Of a DNA stretch of 64,000 bases, positions 22,610 through 34,700 are shown piece by piece. Positions within the stretch are counted from its first letter, which is position 1. Each line of letters opens with the position of its first letter. The notes below the pieces were generated by a model. That model searched no databases and had not been told where the DNA came from. It saw only the letters and a program-made list of their open reading frames with translations. Source of the stretch: Tridacna crocea. Taxonomy: Eukaryota; Mollusca; Bivalvia; Cardiida; Cardiidae. Where the stretch lies: assembly GCA_943736015.1 (NCBI GenBank), contig OX031059.1:48495159-48559158 (forward strand), read 5' to 3'. The position numbers and the translations under genes are program-made.

Positions 22610-25272
22610 CACTGTATGGAAACTCTGTACGGGAAATTTCTTCGGTGAATTCAAGAAGGCGGACACGTGTTATTGACAAAGTAAGTGTCGTTTAATTTTG
22701 GTCCAAACTTGTTTCAAATTGCATCCCCTACAACGAATAAGGTACCAATCTAAAGAGCTTTGATTGAAAAATCAAGCGATAGTAGCTTATGAGAAAACGG
22801 GAGTGCCCCTTGTTCGCAATCCCGCGCTGAACATGGTGTTTTGATGAAGTTGAAAAACTAAGCGGGAGACCGGAAGAAAACTGGCTTTATTTCATCGAAT
22901 AGAAAGCTAATGATAAAAGAATGTGCCTCGATCGGTGGGGAAATGTCATATTCTTACAACTGTACCAAAATACGTTGCTTATATTTACTGATTTAGCTGT
23001 TATAAAGTTTTTAAATTTTGCATGGTGTACTCTTCGGTGCAAACCGAAACTAAACTGCTGTACGGTTGGGTGATCGGAATTTCTGTACGCTTCGGTAACA
23101 AATATGAAGTCAAAAATCTGTACGCTTCGGTGAAAACGATTAAGGAAGGAAAAAAGGAAATGTACGAACAACCTACATGGGTCATTTACTTGATGTTTTT
23201 ATGTTGAACTCAAAGAAACTTGATGTATAAATCTGCAACTTCGTACACTAAAAAGGCTCGTTATTGAGAAGTGCTGAACAACATGAACAGAAGCATCTTG
23301 TATACATGTATATAATTTATGGGCCTTTAACAAAAAATAATAAACTTAAGGTTTTTGTCTTGGTCTGACACCAAAAATATAGAAGCCATCCATAGTTTAA
23401 ACTTCAAAGACGCATCATGTGAAAAGCGAGATATAAACCCGTACCTCCTCTATCATCATTTATTGATCAGGGTTCCTCCGTGGGGCAGTAGGTAATGTAG
23501 ATTTTTAGTAACTTTTTGTGGATGGTGTTGTTTAGAATTCAACAAAGGGCACTGGTTATGTTTGTATGTCTGTTGGCGACGCATTTTTAGAGCCCACGCC
23601 AAGTGCTGGTGAACACATGAAGCACTTTCACAGCAAACTTTGTGTTGATTGTACTAGAACCAGTTGGAAAGCCATATAAAGCCCGAATCAAACGATGACA
23701 CATCTCTGAGCTTAGGCTTGATTTTTCAAACACTAAGAACCGGCAGTGAAAAATGCAATACAAAACGCCTTTGTGCACTGCCTTGTAGCTATATAGCTCA
23801 TTTTTAATTTACATTGATATCGACTAAGTGATCATTTGTTATTCTTTGTACCCTTAGAGACGTTTTAAAGAAGATAATCGTATGCCTGTTGTTAAATTCA
23901 CATTTAAGAGTTTTGCTTTAGCTTTAGCATAAATTTTTTTTTTTTTTCATTTATTGAAACTGTCAATTTTCATGAATTGATAGAACTGAGAAATTCAGCT
24001 TAGAAGAACCATATCTCTCTTTTCATTTAGGGAAAAAACCCACTAATTTCAACCTTAATTTTCAAAGTATCAAATCCTTTGACTAGAAACTCTGGATGAT
24101 TATACAACACACTCAGGAAACTTGGTCTTCATTACATCGTTTTCTGAGTTACAATCCCTTTATATCATCCTTTTGTAAGCATTATTTTTCCAAAGGACAT
24201 TGTCCTTATTCCGTAGCTTTCATTTAAAGCTTTTATAAACTCTCACTTTTATGTTTCAGTTACACGGATGGGGAACTACTTTAGTGATATTTCTTTTCTT
24301 CTGCTTTCAATGTTCTGCTATAGAATTATATCCATGGAACTTAATGTTTTTTGTTACATTCTGTTAATAACATACATGTATTTTTATTTTGTTACACTCC
24401 GGTATCTAGTATACCCGAATAAAAGGTCTTGATCGAGGTCATCTGAATATGTTGATACATTGTAGTTTTATCTGTGGTTAAGTTTTTTTTCTTTCAATTC
24501 ACACTAATTCTAAACACTATTTCAAAATTACTCGTACTTTCCCTTTAGTAAATAGGAATAATAAAGAATTCTCTATCAAATCCTTACAAAGCCAGGAAAC
24601 CCTGGCGTGACTCATTTTCAAGGCATTATACGGTTTTAACATAACAAACAAGATGTAGAGTAAATGACACAAATTGGTTTCATGTACTTGTATATGGAAT
24701 TCTCGCAGTAGACTGTTCTTGCATTTTTCTCCTTTAATCATTTTCACCGAAGCGTACAGATTTTTGACTTCATATTTGTTACCAAAGCGTACAGAAATTC
24801 CGATCACCCAACCGTACAGCAGTTTAGTTTCGGTTTGCACCGAAGAGTACACCATGCAAAATTTCAAAACTTTATAACATCTATATCAGTAAATATAAGC
24901 AACGTATTTTGGTACAGTTGTAAGGATATGACATTTCCCCACCGATCGAGGCACATTCTTTTATCATTAGCTTTCTATTCGATGAAATAAAGCCAGTTTT
25001 CTTCCGGTCTCCCGCTTAGTTTTTCAACTTCATCAAAACATCATGTTCAGCGCGGGATTACGGACAAGAGGCACTCCCGTTTTCTCATAAGCTACTATCG
25101 CTTGATTTTTTAATCAAAGCTCTTTAGATTGGTACCTTATTCGTTGTAGAGGATGCAATTTGAAACAAGTTTGGACCAAAATTAAACGACACTTACTTTG
25201 TCAATAACACGTGTCCGCCATCTTGAATTCACCGAAGAAATTTCCCGTACAGAGTTTCCATACAGTGAAGAT
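22605..25272. mobile_element. 2.66-kb foldback element with about 545-bp inverted ends and 5-bp duplication
   Basis: AAGAT is repeated at 22605-22609 and 25268-25272, leaving an element 22610-25267 that starts CACTGTATGGAAACTCTG and ends with its inverse. The arms (22610-23155 and about 24728-25267) are nearly identical and contain repeated subterminal motifs of the CTGTACGCTTCGGT type. The 1.5-kb middle has no recognisable gene. The small ORFs inside the arms are mirror images of one another. It sits in a 38-bp satellite, whose units continue in the same orientation on both sides. CAC termini with a 5-bp duplication recall Transib-like transposons; this is a weak inference. Confidence 0.8.
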
Positions 25273-27275
25273 GTTAGTGTCGTAGAAGCACAACGTTTAT
25301 TTAGAGAAAAGGTGTCGTAGAAGCACAGCGTTTATTGAAAAAAGACCTTGATGTCCTAGGAGGACCACGTTTATTTAGAGAAAATGTGTCGTAGAAGCAC
25401 ATCTTTTTATTGAAAGAAAAGGTGAAGAAGCAAAGCGTTTATGCAAAGAAAGATCTTGTGTCATAGGGGCACAGCGGTTATTGAAAGAGAAGATCTTGTT
25501 GTCATAGGAGCATTATCTTTTATTGAAAGAAAGATCTTGGTGTCGTAGGAGCACATCTCTTATTGAAAAAAGGTGTCGTAGGACCACAGGGTTTATTGAA
25601 AAAGATCTTGGTGTGATAGGAGCAGAGCGTTTATTGAAAAAAGATCTTGGTGTCGTAGGAGCTCAGCGTTTATTGGAAGAAAGATCTTGTTGTCGTAGAG
25701 GCACATCTTTTATTGAAGATAAAAAAGGTGTTGTAAAAGCCCAAGGTTTATTGAAAAAGATCTTTGTGTCGTAGGAGCACAACGTTTATTTAGAGTAAAG
25801 GTGTCATAGAAGCATATTTTTTATTGAAAGAAAGAGTATCGTAGAAGCACAGTGCTTATTGAAAAAGGTCTTGGTGTCGTAGAAGCACAGCGTTTATTTA
25901 AAAAGATCTAGGTGTCGTAGGAGCACTTTTATTGAAAAAGGTCTTGGTGTCATAGAAGCATATCTTCTATTGTAAGAAAATGTATCGTAGAAGCACAGTG
26001 CTTATTGAAAAGGGTCTTGGTGTCGTAGAAGCACAGTGTTTATTAAAGAAAATCTTGGTCTCACAGGAGCACAGCGTTTATTGAAAAAGGTCTTGGTTTC
26101 GTATGGGCACAGCATTTATTGAAAAAGATCTTGTTGTCGTAGGGGCATAGCGTTTACTGAAAAAGGTAGGTCTTGGTGTCGTAGGGGCACAACGTTTATT
26201 TAAAGAAAAGGTGTAGGAGCACAGCGTTTATTGAAGGAGGTCTTTGTGTCGTAGGAGCACAGCGTTTATTGAAAAAGATCTTATTGTCGTAGGGGCACAA
26301 CGTTTATTGAAAAAGGTCATTGTGTCGTAGAGGCACGGCGTTTGTTGAAAAAGAGCTTGGTGTCGTAGGGGGTAAACGTTTATTGAAAAAGATCTTGTTG
26401 TCGTAGGGACACAGCGTTTATTGAAAAAGGTCTTGGTGTCGTAGTATCACAGCGTTTATTGAAAAAGGTCTTGGAATCGTAGGGGCACAGCGTTTACTGA
26501 AAAAGATCTTGTTGTCGTAGGAGCACAGCGTTTACTGAAAAAGGTCTTGTTGTCGTAGGGGCACAGCGTTTATTGAAAAAGGTCTTGTTGTCGTAGGAGC
26601 ACAGCCTTTACTGAAAAAGGTCTTGTTGTCGTAGGGGCACAGCGTTTACTGAAAAAGGTCTTGGAGTCGTAGGGGTACAGCGTTTACTGAAAAAGGTCTT
26701 GTTCTCGTAGGGGTACAGCGTTTACTGAAAAAGGTCTTGTTCTCGTAGGGGCACAGCGTTTACTGAAAAAGGTCTTGGTGTCGTAGGATCACAGCGTTTA
26801 CTGAAAAAGGTCTTGGTGTCGTAGGAGCACAGCGTTTACTGAAAAAGATCTTGTTGTCGTAGGGGCTCAGCGTTTACTGAAAAAGGTCTTGGTGTCGAAG
26901 GAGTACAGCGTTATTAAAAAAAGGTCTTGGTGTCGTAGGAGCACAGCGTTTACTGAAAGAAAAGGTGCACATCTTTTATTGGAAAAAAAAGAGGTGTCGA
27001 AGAAGCACAGCGTTTTTGGAAAAAGGTCTTAGTATCGGAGAGGCACATCTTTTATTGAAAGAAAAGGTGTCGAAGCATAGCGTTTATTGAAAAAGGTCTT
27101 GATGTCATAGAGGCACATTTTTTTATTTAAAAAAAAAGGTGTCGTAGAAGCACAGCATTTTTGAAAATGGGTGTGGGTGTCGTAGAAGCACAGCGTTTGT
27201 TGGAAAACGTCTTGGTATTGTAGGTACATAGCGTTTATTGAAAAAGGTCTTGTTGTCGTAGGAGCCCAGCGTCTA
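25273..27275 (+). repeat. 38-bp minisatellite array, about 2 kb
   Basis: Roughly fifty units of the form GCACAGCGTTTATTGAAAAA followed by GGTCTTGGTGTCGTAGGA. Units vary in length (some expanded, for example TTTAGAGAAAAGGTG) and at a few positions (GATCTTGTT or GGTCTTGGT; TTTATT or TTTACT). The most uniform stretch is 26040-26940; both edges are more degenerate. Confidence 0.95.
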
Positions 27276-27428
27276 TCATGACAATTTTCATGTATCCCGT
27301 AGCAGATTAATGCCACTACACTATAGTTACGTAAAACTTAGGCAAATTTTGTACGTAACTACATTGGTGAAACTAGACCCAGATACTGACCGTCTTCTGC
27401 TCTTGATCCTAGTGACATTTGTTGATGA

Positions 27429-27526
27429 TTGGACGGTGAAACTTTTTTCTTCTCTATACACAGTAAGAGTTGGCAGTACTGCCAACTTTTTAAAGTGTAT
27501 AGAGAAGAAGTAATTTCACCGTCCAA
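27429..27526. repeat. Palindrome with TTGGACGGTGAAA arms
   Basis: TTGGACGGTGAAAC...TTCTTCTCTATACAC and GTTGGCAGT pair with ACTGCCAAC, GTGTATAGAGAAGAA and TTTCACCGTCCAA. The stem covers nearly 100 bp. Confidence 0.85.
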
Positions 27527-28589
27527 TTCTCCACAAATATCACTTCTTGAGATCGCCTTGCGATAATTTTCCTGGTGTTGCCTTTCAAATAGCAACAGAA
27601 AACTTCGATTGCTTTGGTCGTTTGTGTCAATTTGTTATCCCTTGACTTGCATACATAAACCTCAAGAAATGAAAAGAAAAAAAAATGTGTTCGAATAGTT
27701 CGTGATGTTGCTACTGCAGACAAGTAAGGGTATTGCAATACTTTTTCAACGTGTATAAATATTTCTTTCCGAAAGTATTGTCTCGCTTTGAAAACTGTAT
27801 TTAAATTTTGATCGAAAACGTTGGTAGCCCTTTCAATAATGAACAAAGATACTGACGTGTATCTTGGCTTTAGTATGGGTATTTTTTTAATACGTAGAAC
27901 CGCCGTCGAGGACATAACCAGGGTAACTAAGCCTTATAAAATTGATGTTACCAGCAGTAAGCCACACTGGTATAAAATCAGCGCACGAGACTTATTTCCA
28001 ATAGCAGCAGATATTTCACCTTAACCACATTTGTAGTCTGCTTACACTAGAAATAGCTTGATATATAAAGTGTCAAAAAACTGTAAGGGAAAATAAAAGA
28101 TGAACAAAAATGGAATATATTGTGTACAATTCAAATAAGAAATATATGTAATTTGAGAAAGTATCGGAAAAAAATTAATTTTTCACACTTAATTAGAAAT
28201 CGATTGGTGACTTTGAAAGGGATAATATTTTTTCTACTTTTGGAATTTATTTTGCTTAAAAGTAAAATACATTTTTAGATAATTGTTGTTTATTTTTCCC
28301 ACGTTTTGTTGAACTTACTCGATTCATTTAGTTTATATCTGATTGGTATATACGGTAATATGTGTTTTGAGGACATTTGTGAGATAACAGTCTTCACCAG
28401 TACCACTACTCTTTGGAAAAATTTCTCCTATCATGTGAGCGTCACTCCACTGGGATATTTCATGTATTACTTTTTGTACGTTTCTTAAGTGTTGATCTTT
28501 AAGTGTCTAGCTATTTTCCAAAGGAAAGCATTCTTTTTTTTTTCTTTTTCAATTTGACAAAGTTTTCTAAGAAGAGTCGAAATCCCAGC
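27527..28589. other. No gene or clear repeat
   Basis: AT-rich sequence after the palindrome. The 141-codon minus ORF at 27490-27915 overlaps the palindrome and resembles nothing I know. Confidence 0.4.
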
Positions 28590-28816
28590 ACTATATCCCC
28601 ACACTTTATAAGTATAAAACGGAACTTGTTACCACAGTATCTCGACTAATTATGGCTGCGAGAAAGATGGTTGGTGAAATTAGTGTGGCAGCAGCATTTT
28701 CTCCTTTTCTCGACCTGTCTTCTAAACCTTCATAGACAAATTCACATGTTTTAGCCAGACTTAATTTGTTGTCTGCTATTGTTTTCAATTTGGACATTTT
28801 GTCGTCCTGTAAAGAG
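28590..28816. mobile_element. TTAA-type MITE, diverged
   Basis: GCAGCATTTTCTCCTTTTCT, the TGTTGTCTGCTATTGTTTTC block and the CCTGTAAAGAGTTTAGTTAA end survive; the left arm is rearranged. Confidence 0.6.
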
Positions 28817-29216
28817 TTTAGTTAACGTCTCGTTGAGATTCGGAGATTCCTCATGTCATACAGGAAATCAATAATAATGGATATTTTCGATTAATAACTT
28901 TGACAGAAAAGAAGATGATTAAAAAAAAGTTATAATGATATTTCTCTGGAATGTATAATCAAATATTAATTATGTTAAAAGTGTGTGACTTAATTTGTTG
29001 TCTGCTATTGTTTTCAATTTGGACATTTTGTCGTCCTGTAAAGAGTTTAGTTAACGTCTCGTTGAGATTCGGAGATTCCTCATGTCATACAGGAAAACAA
29101 TAATAATGGATATTTTCGATTAATAACTTTGACAGAAAAGAAGATGATTAAAAAAAATGTTATAATGATATTTCTCTGGAATGTATAATCAAATATTAAT
29201 TATGTTAAAAGTGTGT
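28758..29216 (+). repeat. Two-copy direct tandem duplication, 229-bp unit
   Basis: 28758-28986 and 28987-29216 are almost identical (one T/A and one A/T change noticed). Each unit begins inside the right arm of the preceding MITE (GACTTAATTTGTTGTCTGC) and continues into its flank. Confidence 0.92.
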
Positions 29217-29376
29217 GGCAGTTAAGACTATAATATTGCATACTACATATGTTAAGCGTCTCGTAGTTGTAGCGATCGGAGATGGAGTAATCATAATCAG
29301 CATATATCTTTATCACGTTTCTATCTCATCCACTTTGTCGAAATATTTACAACAACCGTGTTCCATACTTTTGGCT

Positions 29377-29790
29377 TTCAAACCGTGGAAAGGAACCTTC
29401 GCACATCTGCGTAAATTGTCATCTAGAATCAGCCTGTGCAGTCCGCGCAGGCTAATCCGAGAGAGCAATTTACGACTAGATAAGATTTTGTGCTGCGCTA
29501 GACTTGCACAAAACAGAAAATAAGATAAAACAGGGAAGTGTCGTTTCGGATCAGCCTGCGCGGATTGCGCAGGCTGATCAGAGACAACACTTTAACCCTT
29601 TTCCAAACGACAAAATTTTAGACTGATCCAAATTGAAAGCACTTGCAGACGACAAATGGTTACCAGCATTTTTTTCCTTTTTCCACAATGTTTTCAAAAG
29701 GCTTATACCTCGGGGCAGTAAAAACCAGGGATTGTTTCGTAAAGGGTCAAGCAAATGGCCGAGTGCCCTTTTTCTCGTGTTGCGAGCCAT
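29377..29790. mobile_element. GCCTGCGCAG double-hairpin element, interrupted by a MITE
   Basis: Two hairpins, CAGCCTGTGCAGTCCGCGCA (29430s) and GATCAGCCTGCGCGGATTGC (29550s), separated by a TAAGATTTTGTGCTGCGCTA spacer, in the layout of 37868-38137. Its right arm, CACTTTACGCAAATGTCCG in other copies, is split here after CACTTTA by the MITE at 29592-29750. Confidence 0.8.
29592..29750. mobile_element. TTAA-type MITE nested in the GCCTGCGCAG element, core deleted
   Basis: TTAACCCTTTTCCAAACGAC to GTTTCGTAAAGGGTCAA. The left half of the core hairpin is missing (ACGACAAA joins directly to TGGTTACCAGCAT). Host sequence resumes as GCAAATGGCCGAGTGCCC. Confidence 0.85.
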
Positions 29791-29834
29791 ATTTGAGTCG
29801 CACTCTAGGTGAAGGATGGTTATTGCCTCTTAAA

Positions 29835-30392
29835 GGTACATTATACCAAGCAATCATTGCCTCCCTAAGGTACATTATACCAAGCAATCATTGCCTATCT
29901 ATCGTACATTATACCAAGCAATCATTGCCTCCCTAAGGTACCTTATACCAAGCAATCATTGCCTATCTATGGTACATTATACCAAGCAATCATTGCCTAT
30001 CTATGGTACATTATACCAAGCAATCATTGCCTCCCCATGGTACATTTTACCGAGCAATCATTGCCTCCCTATGGTAAATTATACCGAGCAATCATTGCCT
30101 CCCTATGGTACATTATACCGAGAAATCATTGCCTCCCTATGGTACAATATACCGAGCAATCATTGCCTCCCTATGGTACATTATACCAATCATTCATTGC
30201 CTCCCTATGGTACATTATACCAAGCAATCGTTGTCTCTCTAGTACATTATACCAAGTATTCATTGCCTCTCTAGTACATTATACCAATCATTCATTGCCT
30301 CCCTATGGTACAATATAGCAAGCAATCATTGCCTCTCTATGGTACATTTTACCAAGCAACCATTGCCTCCCTATGGTACATTGTACCAAGCA
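29835..30392 (+). repeat. 34-bp minisatellite, about 16 units
   Basis: Unit GGTACATTATACCAAGCAAT followed by CATTGCCTCCCTAT. Two units near 30230-30290 are shortened by loss of a few bases. Because the unit is not a multiple of three, it opens repetitive reading frames of 127 and 119 codons that are not genes. Confidence 0.95.
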
Positions 30393-30629
30393 AGTCACAA
30401 TATAATTAACCGAAAAAAAAATCTAACATCAGACCGAATTATGAGGTAAAAGGGTTCCTTGACAAGTAGAAAGTTTAACGATACTAAAAGGTTTCGACTC
30501 GGCTCAGCTGTATTAACCGTTTTCCTTCTGATAACTAAAATGAAATTTTCAGTTACAGCACAATACATCCAAATATTGCTATTTCAAAATAATGTTTGGA
30601 GGAATCAACATCTCCTTCACAGACAGTGC

Positions 30630-30720
30630 AGATACAAGAGCAAACTGCACGTTCTGTGCAATCTGATCTTGATTTACACTGTTCGCAGAAGGTCAGTGAG
30701 TCACATTTAGCAGCCTAATA
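30630..30720. mobile_element. Fragment of the GATCAGACTG hairpin family
   Basis: ACAGTGCAGATACAAGAGCA, CTGCACGTTCTGTGCA and ATCTGATCTTGATTTACACT form the central hairpin. Further fragments of this family lie at 34912-34985, 35409-35475, 47450-47520 and 58900-58970. Confidence 0.6.
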
Positions 30721-31321
30721 GCCTAGAAAAAAATGGAAAAAAAAAAATAAAGTTACAAGACTTCGTGACACTATTAACCTTTTGTTCAAGACCTTTCTCA
30801 ATACCAATTACGAGACGAGACACAAAGCTTTCTCCAGTATAATATCACAGTAAACCAATTTTAGGCAATATTTGATAGCGCAAAAGATATAACATGGCAA
30901 CTGCTGTCGCGATTTTAACGGTCCAAGGACTAGATTTTGCTAGTCACATCGTTGTGCGGTAGCGTTTTATAATGGATAATGCAGACTGTTGGATTTCAAT
31001 GGTGTCTTTGGAAATACTTTCTGACGGCATTTGGAGTCATTGTAAGAGTTGGCCAAAACAGATATTAATCCAGTCTGATAGAATAAACGCTGTCCCATAT
31101 CTGTTAGCTTATTTTGACTCATAATGTTCTGTAGCCCACTACAATTTAGCTGAATACAGATACACTACAATTAAATACGAGTGATTAGGCCTAAACGAGT
31201 GATGAAAAGGAAAATACGAGAAGGAAAGTAAAGTGTGTGATTTTTCAAATGATTTGGAAAATTTATCGAAAGAGGAGCAAGTGCTTGTAACAAACAATTC
31301 AACGGTTCTTTTTCCCCCAAA

Positions 31322-31329
31322 TATATAAA
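31322..31329 (+). promoter_or_regulatory. Candidate TATA box of the GPCR gene
   Basis: TATATAAA in a CCCAAATATATAAAACGCC context lies 145 bp upstream of the GPCR start codon. A start site near 31350-31355 would give a 5' leader of about 120 nt. Sequence position only; no transcript evidence. Confidence 0.45.
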
Positions 31330-31473
31330 ACGCCTAGTGCAGTTCCACTTGCAGTGTTCTTTACAAGAAAGGCCCGTGTTCATTATTTTACCAGTATAAG
31401 TGCAATATGACAATGACAGTTGGCCAAGATCATTAAGTGTGCTTACTTCTGTTATCGGTGGAACAGAACGAAA

Positions 31474-31749
31474 ATGGATTTCGAAGACGTTTACGAAAAC
31501 TTCAGTTCGTCGAATTCAACTTTCGGCAATTTTACATTCGATTACACCATTGTGACCGAGCCCCCTTTGGCCGAGCTTATACCTGTGTCCATTGTGTATG
31601 GGGTCACACTCGTGCTGGGAGTGGTGGGCAACGTGTTGGTGATTTTCTCGGTGACCAGATATGAACAAATGATGACCACCACCAACACATTTTTATTGAG
31701 CCTGGCTTCTGCAGACCTGCTCTTAGTGATTGTTTGTGTACCAGTTAAG
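31474..31749 (+). CDS. GPCR coding exon 1 (N-terminus, TM1, TM2)
   Basis: 92 codons ending ...VIVCVPVK, donor GTTAAG/GTAAGA, phase 0. Only this exon is visible as a plain ORF; reading through the donor gives a non-conserved tail. Confidence 0.88.
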
Positions 31750-34700
31750 GTAAGAGCCTCATTGTCCTCTTGTCCTGTCAGAGCCTTTGACTGTTTGTGT
31801 CGATATTACGGGTGTTGCTGTTATTAATATTAACTCATTACCAAACGACAAAATTTTAGAATGGTCCAAATTGAAAGCAATTGCCGATGACAAAAAGAAG
31901 TGAATGAAAGTTTGTAATTTGTTTTGTGAAAGGTAGAAAACATTGCGGGAACAATGTTTTTTAAAGGCCTCTTTCTCAGGGTTGTCAAAAGGAGAGGTTG
32001 TGTGTTAATGGGTTAACCGGCACATATGGGACGATTCATAATATCTGATACAGTTTCAAACCATACTAATTTTTGTTTGCTTGCACATACCTTGTTATAA
32101 TTTATATCACAACACACAACAAAAATTACAGTTTTGTTTGATATACAATGTTAGGTAATTTAAATACTTACTTGTTGAATAAAATATGTCAAGCTTTTTC
32201 TCAACGTTTACATGATCTGCTATATTTAACGTCTACTCTGGGTCATTGCGACGTCAAGCTTCTTTCGAAAGTCCGCCATCACCAATGAACACATTTCTAC
32301 GTTATTTTTCTCATCTGTCGACAAATAGCTGGTTTCAACTCTGATGCATCACCCTTTATGTGCAATTAGATCTTGATACGAACTCCCCTGCCTCACTTTC
32401 TTACTAACAGTCTAACACCAGATACATGTGAGCCATAGTTTGTGAAAAGTGAGTTGAATGCATCTGCAGAGCGTATTGACAACGGTCAGCCTGCGCAATT
32501 CAAGCAGGCTGGCCTGCGTCGATTTGTTTTGCTTTTTGTAAATTTTCTGTATGTCTAAGGAGTCTATCGCAGAACTCAGCCGGTGTAATGCAGAGAAATG
32601 ACCGTCCCCTACAAAATGAACAAATGGGTCATTTCATTACGAAGAGGAATGACCTGGGTTATTATTCCACGAAGAGAAATGACCCTCTGGGTCATTTCTC
32701 TACGTAGAATAATGACCCGGGTCATTTCTCTATGTTGTGAAATGACCAATGGGTCACTTCTCTACGAAGTGAAATGAGCCATGGGACATTTTGAAGGGGA
32801 GGGTCATTTCTCTGCATTACACCGGCTGTCAGACAAAATGGATTTTATGGTTGGTTCCAGGGCAGTGATGACTGCCATCGTATAATATTTCACAGAATAC
32901 ATTAGAGCCCTTTTTACCAGACCATGGCATAGATATAGGCCTACTGTTGAATCTTTGACTTATTTCATGAACAATCTTTCCACAGCAAGACAGAAGCTGA
33001 ATTTCTACAATTGAGTTTGTATATGGGAAACATTAATGTAATCGTTGTCAACCGGTCACGTGATCTTATAAATGGCGGCGCAACCGTCAGTCGTTTAGTA
33101 ACGACAAAAACAACTTCGTTGTTCAATGTTATTCACATCTATCTATCTTGTTTATCTATCTGTCGGTGAACTCTTCAATCGCAATCGATAAACCGTGTTA
33201 AAAATGGACGTAGCCTAAACTGTTTGTCAACTGAAATATAGTAAGAAGGATTTCGGCAGAAAATTTTTAAGTTTTCTTTTTTACGAGGAGCCTTATAAAG
33301 TTTCAGAAAGGTAAACCGCTCTGTTTCCGGTGAAATGACCCCCGTTAGAGAAATGACCCATGGGTCATTTCTCTACATAGAGGAATGACCTATGGTTCAT
33401 TTTTCTACGTAGAATAATGACCTGGGTAAATCCCCTATATAGAGAAATGATCTAGAGGGGGTCATTTATCTACGCAGAATAATGACCCGGGTCATTTTGT
33501 AGGGGAGGGTCATTTCTCTGCATTACACCGGCAATGAAATGTGTAGGTGCATATCAAGCTACCAGATACAGCCGAGGGACTTGATGGGCGCCATCAACCG
33601 AACTATGCCGAATGAGCGTATGCTATTCAACCGAATGGAAATATGACGTAATTTGCCCTGTAATTCTCACCCTTAACGCAGTATTTTGATGAATTGTTAA
33701 GTGGAGGAGGTACGCAACGGGGAATTACCGGTAAGAGCCGCATTAAATTTTGATGCAAAGCCCCCTCCTTTCCCCTAAACGTGGGGGTTAGAAGCGTGAA
33801 AGATAAAAAATTGTTGCATCAAATGAACATAATCGGTAGTGTTTTCAAGATCGTGAGTGGCTGCTGCGCCACTTGTTGGTATGCAGGTCTAACTTCTAGG
33901 TCATCTGAAGTAGAGACGTTAAAATCGTCGATAAAAAGGCAGGCTGACAGATCAAATCAATATCAACTCTGCCAGTAAAAAGTGGAGACTATACATCAAG
34001 GGTTCAAACTTCAGCAATGTTGTTAAGCCTAGGGTATTTCTTTCCCCAAAATCTACTTCTAAGACACTCCGAACGATTTTCACCGGGCCGGGTCCGTATT
34101 CACTGACCACTCTTAAGAATGTTCTTGGTCTCAGTCTCCAGAATTTTCTAAATCTGAAAGTAACGCAACTTCTGATTTGCTACACCAAATGGTTTAGCCA
34201 ATCAGAAGTTGCGTTACTTTCAAATCTAGCAATTCTTGGAGGATAAGACAAAGATCATAACATTGTTTGGTGAATATTTTCTTGATTTCAAGTGAAAAGT
34301 CATAATATCGTAAAAATGACGTTGACTTTTATCCTGTCCTAGTTAAAAGACTTAAATCGAAGACAAAATATCAGCCGCGTCGAAAGTGAACGTATTTGCA
34401 GACGACAAAAAAAAGAAAAACGTTGTGTAAAAAAAAAAATTGTTTTCTTCGCAAGGGTAGAAGCCATTGTGAAAAAAAGGAGAAAAATAATGGTTACCAG
34501 CATTTCTCCTTTTTTCACTATGTTTTCAAAAGCCCCTATTTTAAGCGTCATAATGACTGGGATAATTTTTACACAGGGATAACGGTCTAGTTTTACATTG
34601 ACGAAACTGACAGTTGACAGACAGACGTTTTCTTGGTGCTTTTAGTTAATCCTTTTCCAAAGGATCAAGACTGTTAACGACCCTGTTAAAGAAAGTATTG

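Noticed and set aside
23022-24877. Paired ORFs encoding related short peptides on both strands
   Set aside because: They are mirror images produced by the long inverted arms of the foldback element, with no family resemblance.
25523-25774. 83-codon ORF rich in GVVGAQRLL-like repeats
   Set aside because: It is a reading of the 38-bp satellite; unit length and indels break the frame.
25273-27275. CRISPR-like array
   Set aside because: Units are contiguous tandem repeats without unique spacers, in a spliced eukaryotic genome.
29891-30318. Repetitive proteins of 127 and 119 residues (YGTLYQAIIAS-type repeats)
   Set aside because: Both frames arise from the same 34-bp minisatellite read in different registers; a 34-bp unit cycles through all frames and gives no conserved product.
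31750-31827. Extension of GPCR exon 1 by 26 codons (VRASLSSCPVRAF)
   Set aside because: It reads through a consensus GTAAGA donor and lacks receptor features; the exon at 62688 continues TM2-TM3 correctly in phase.
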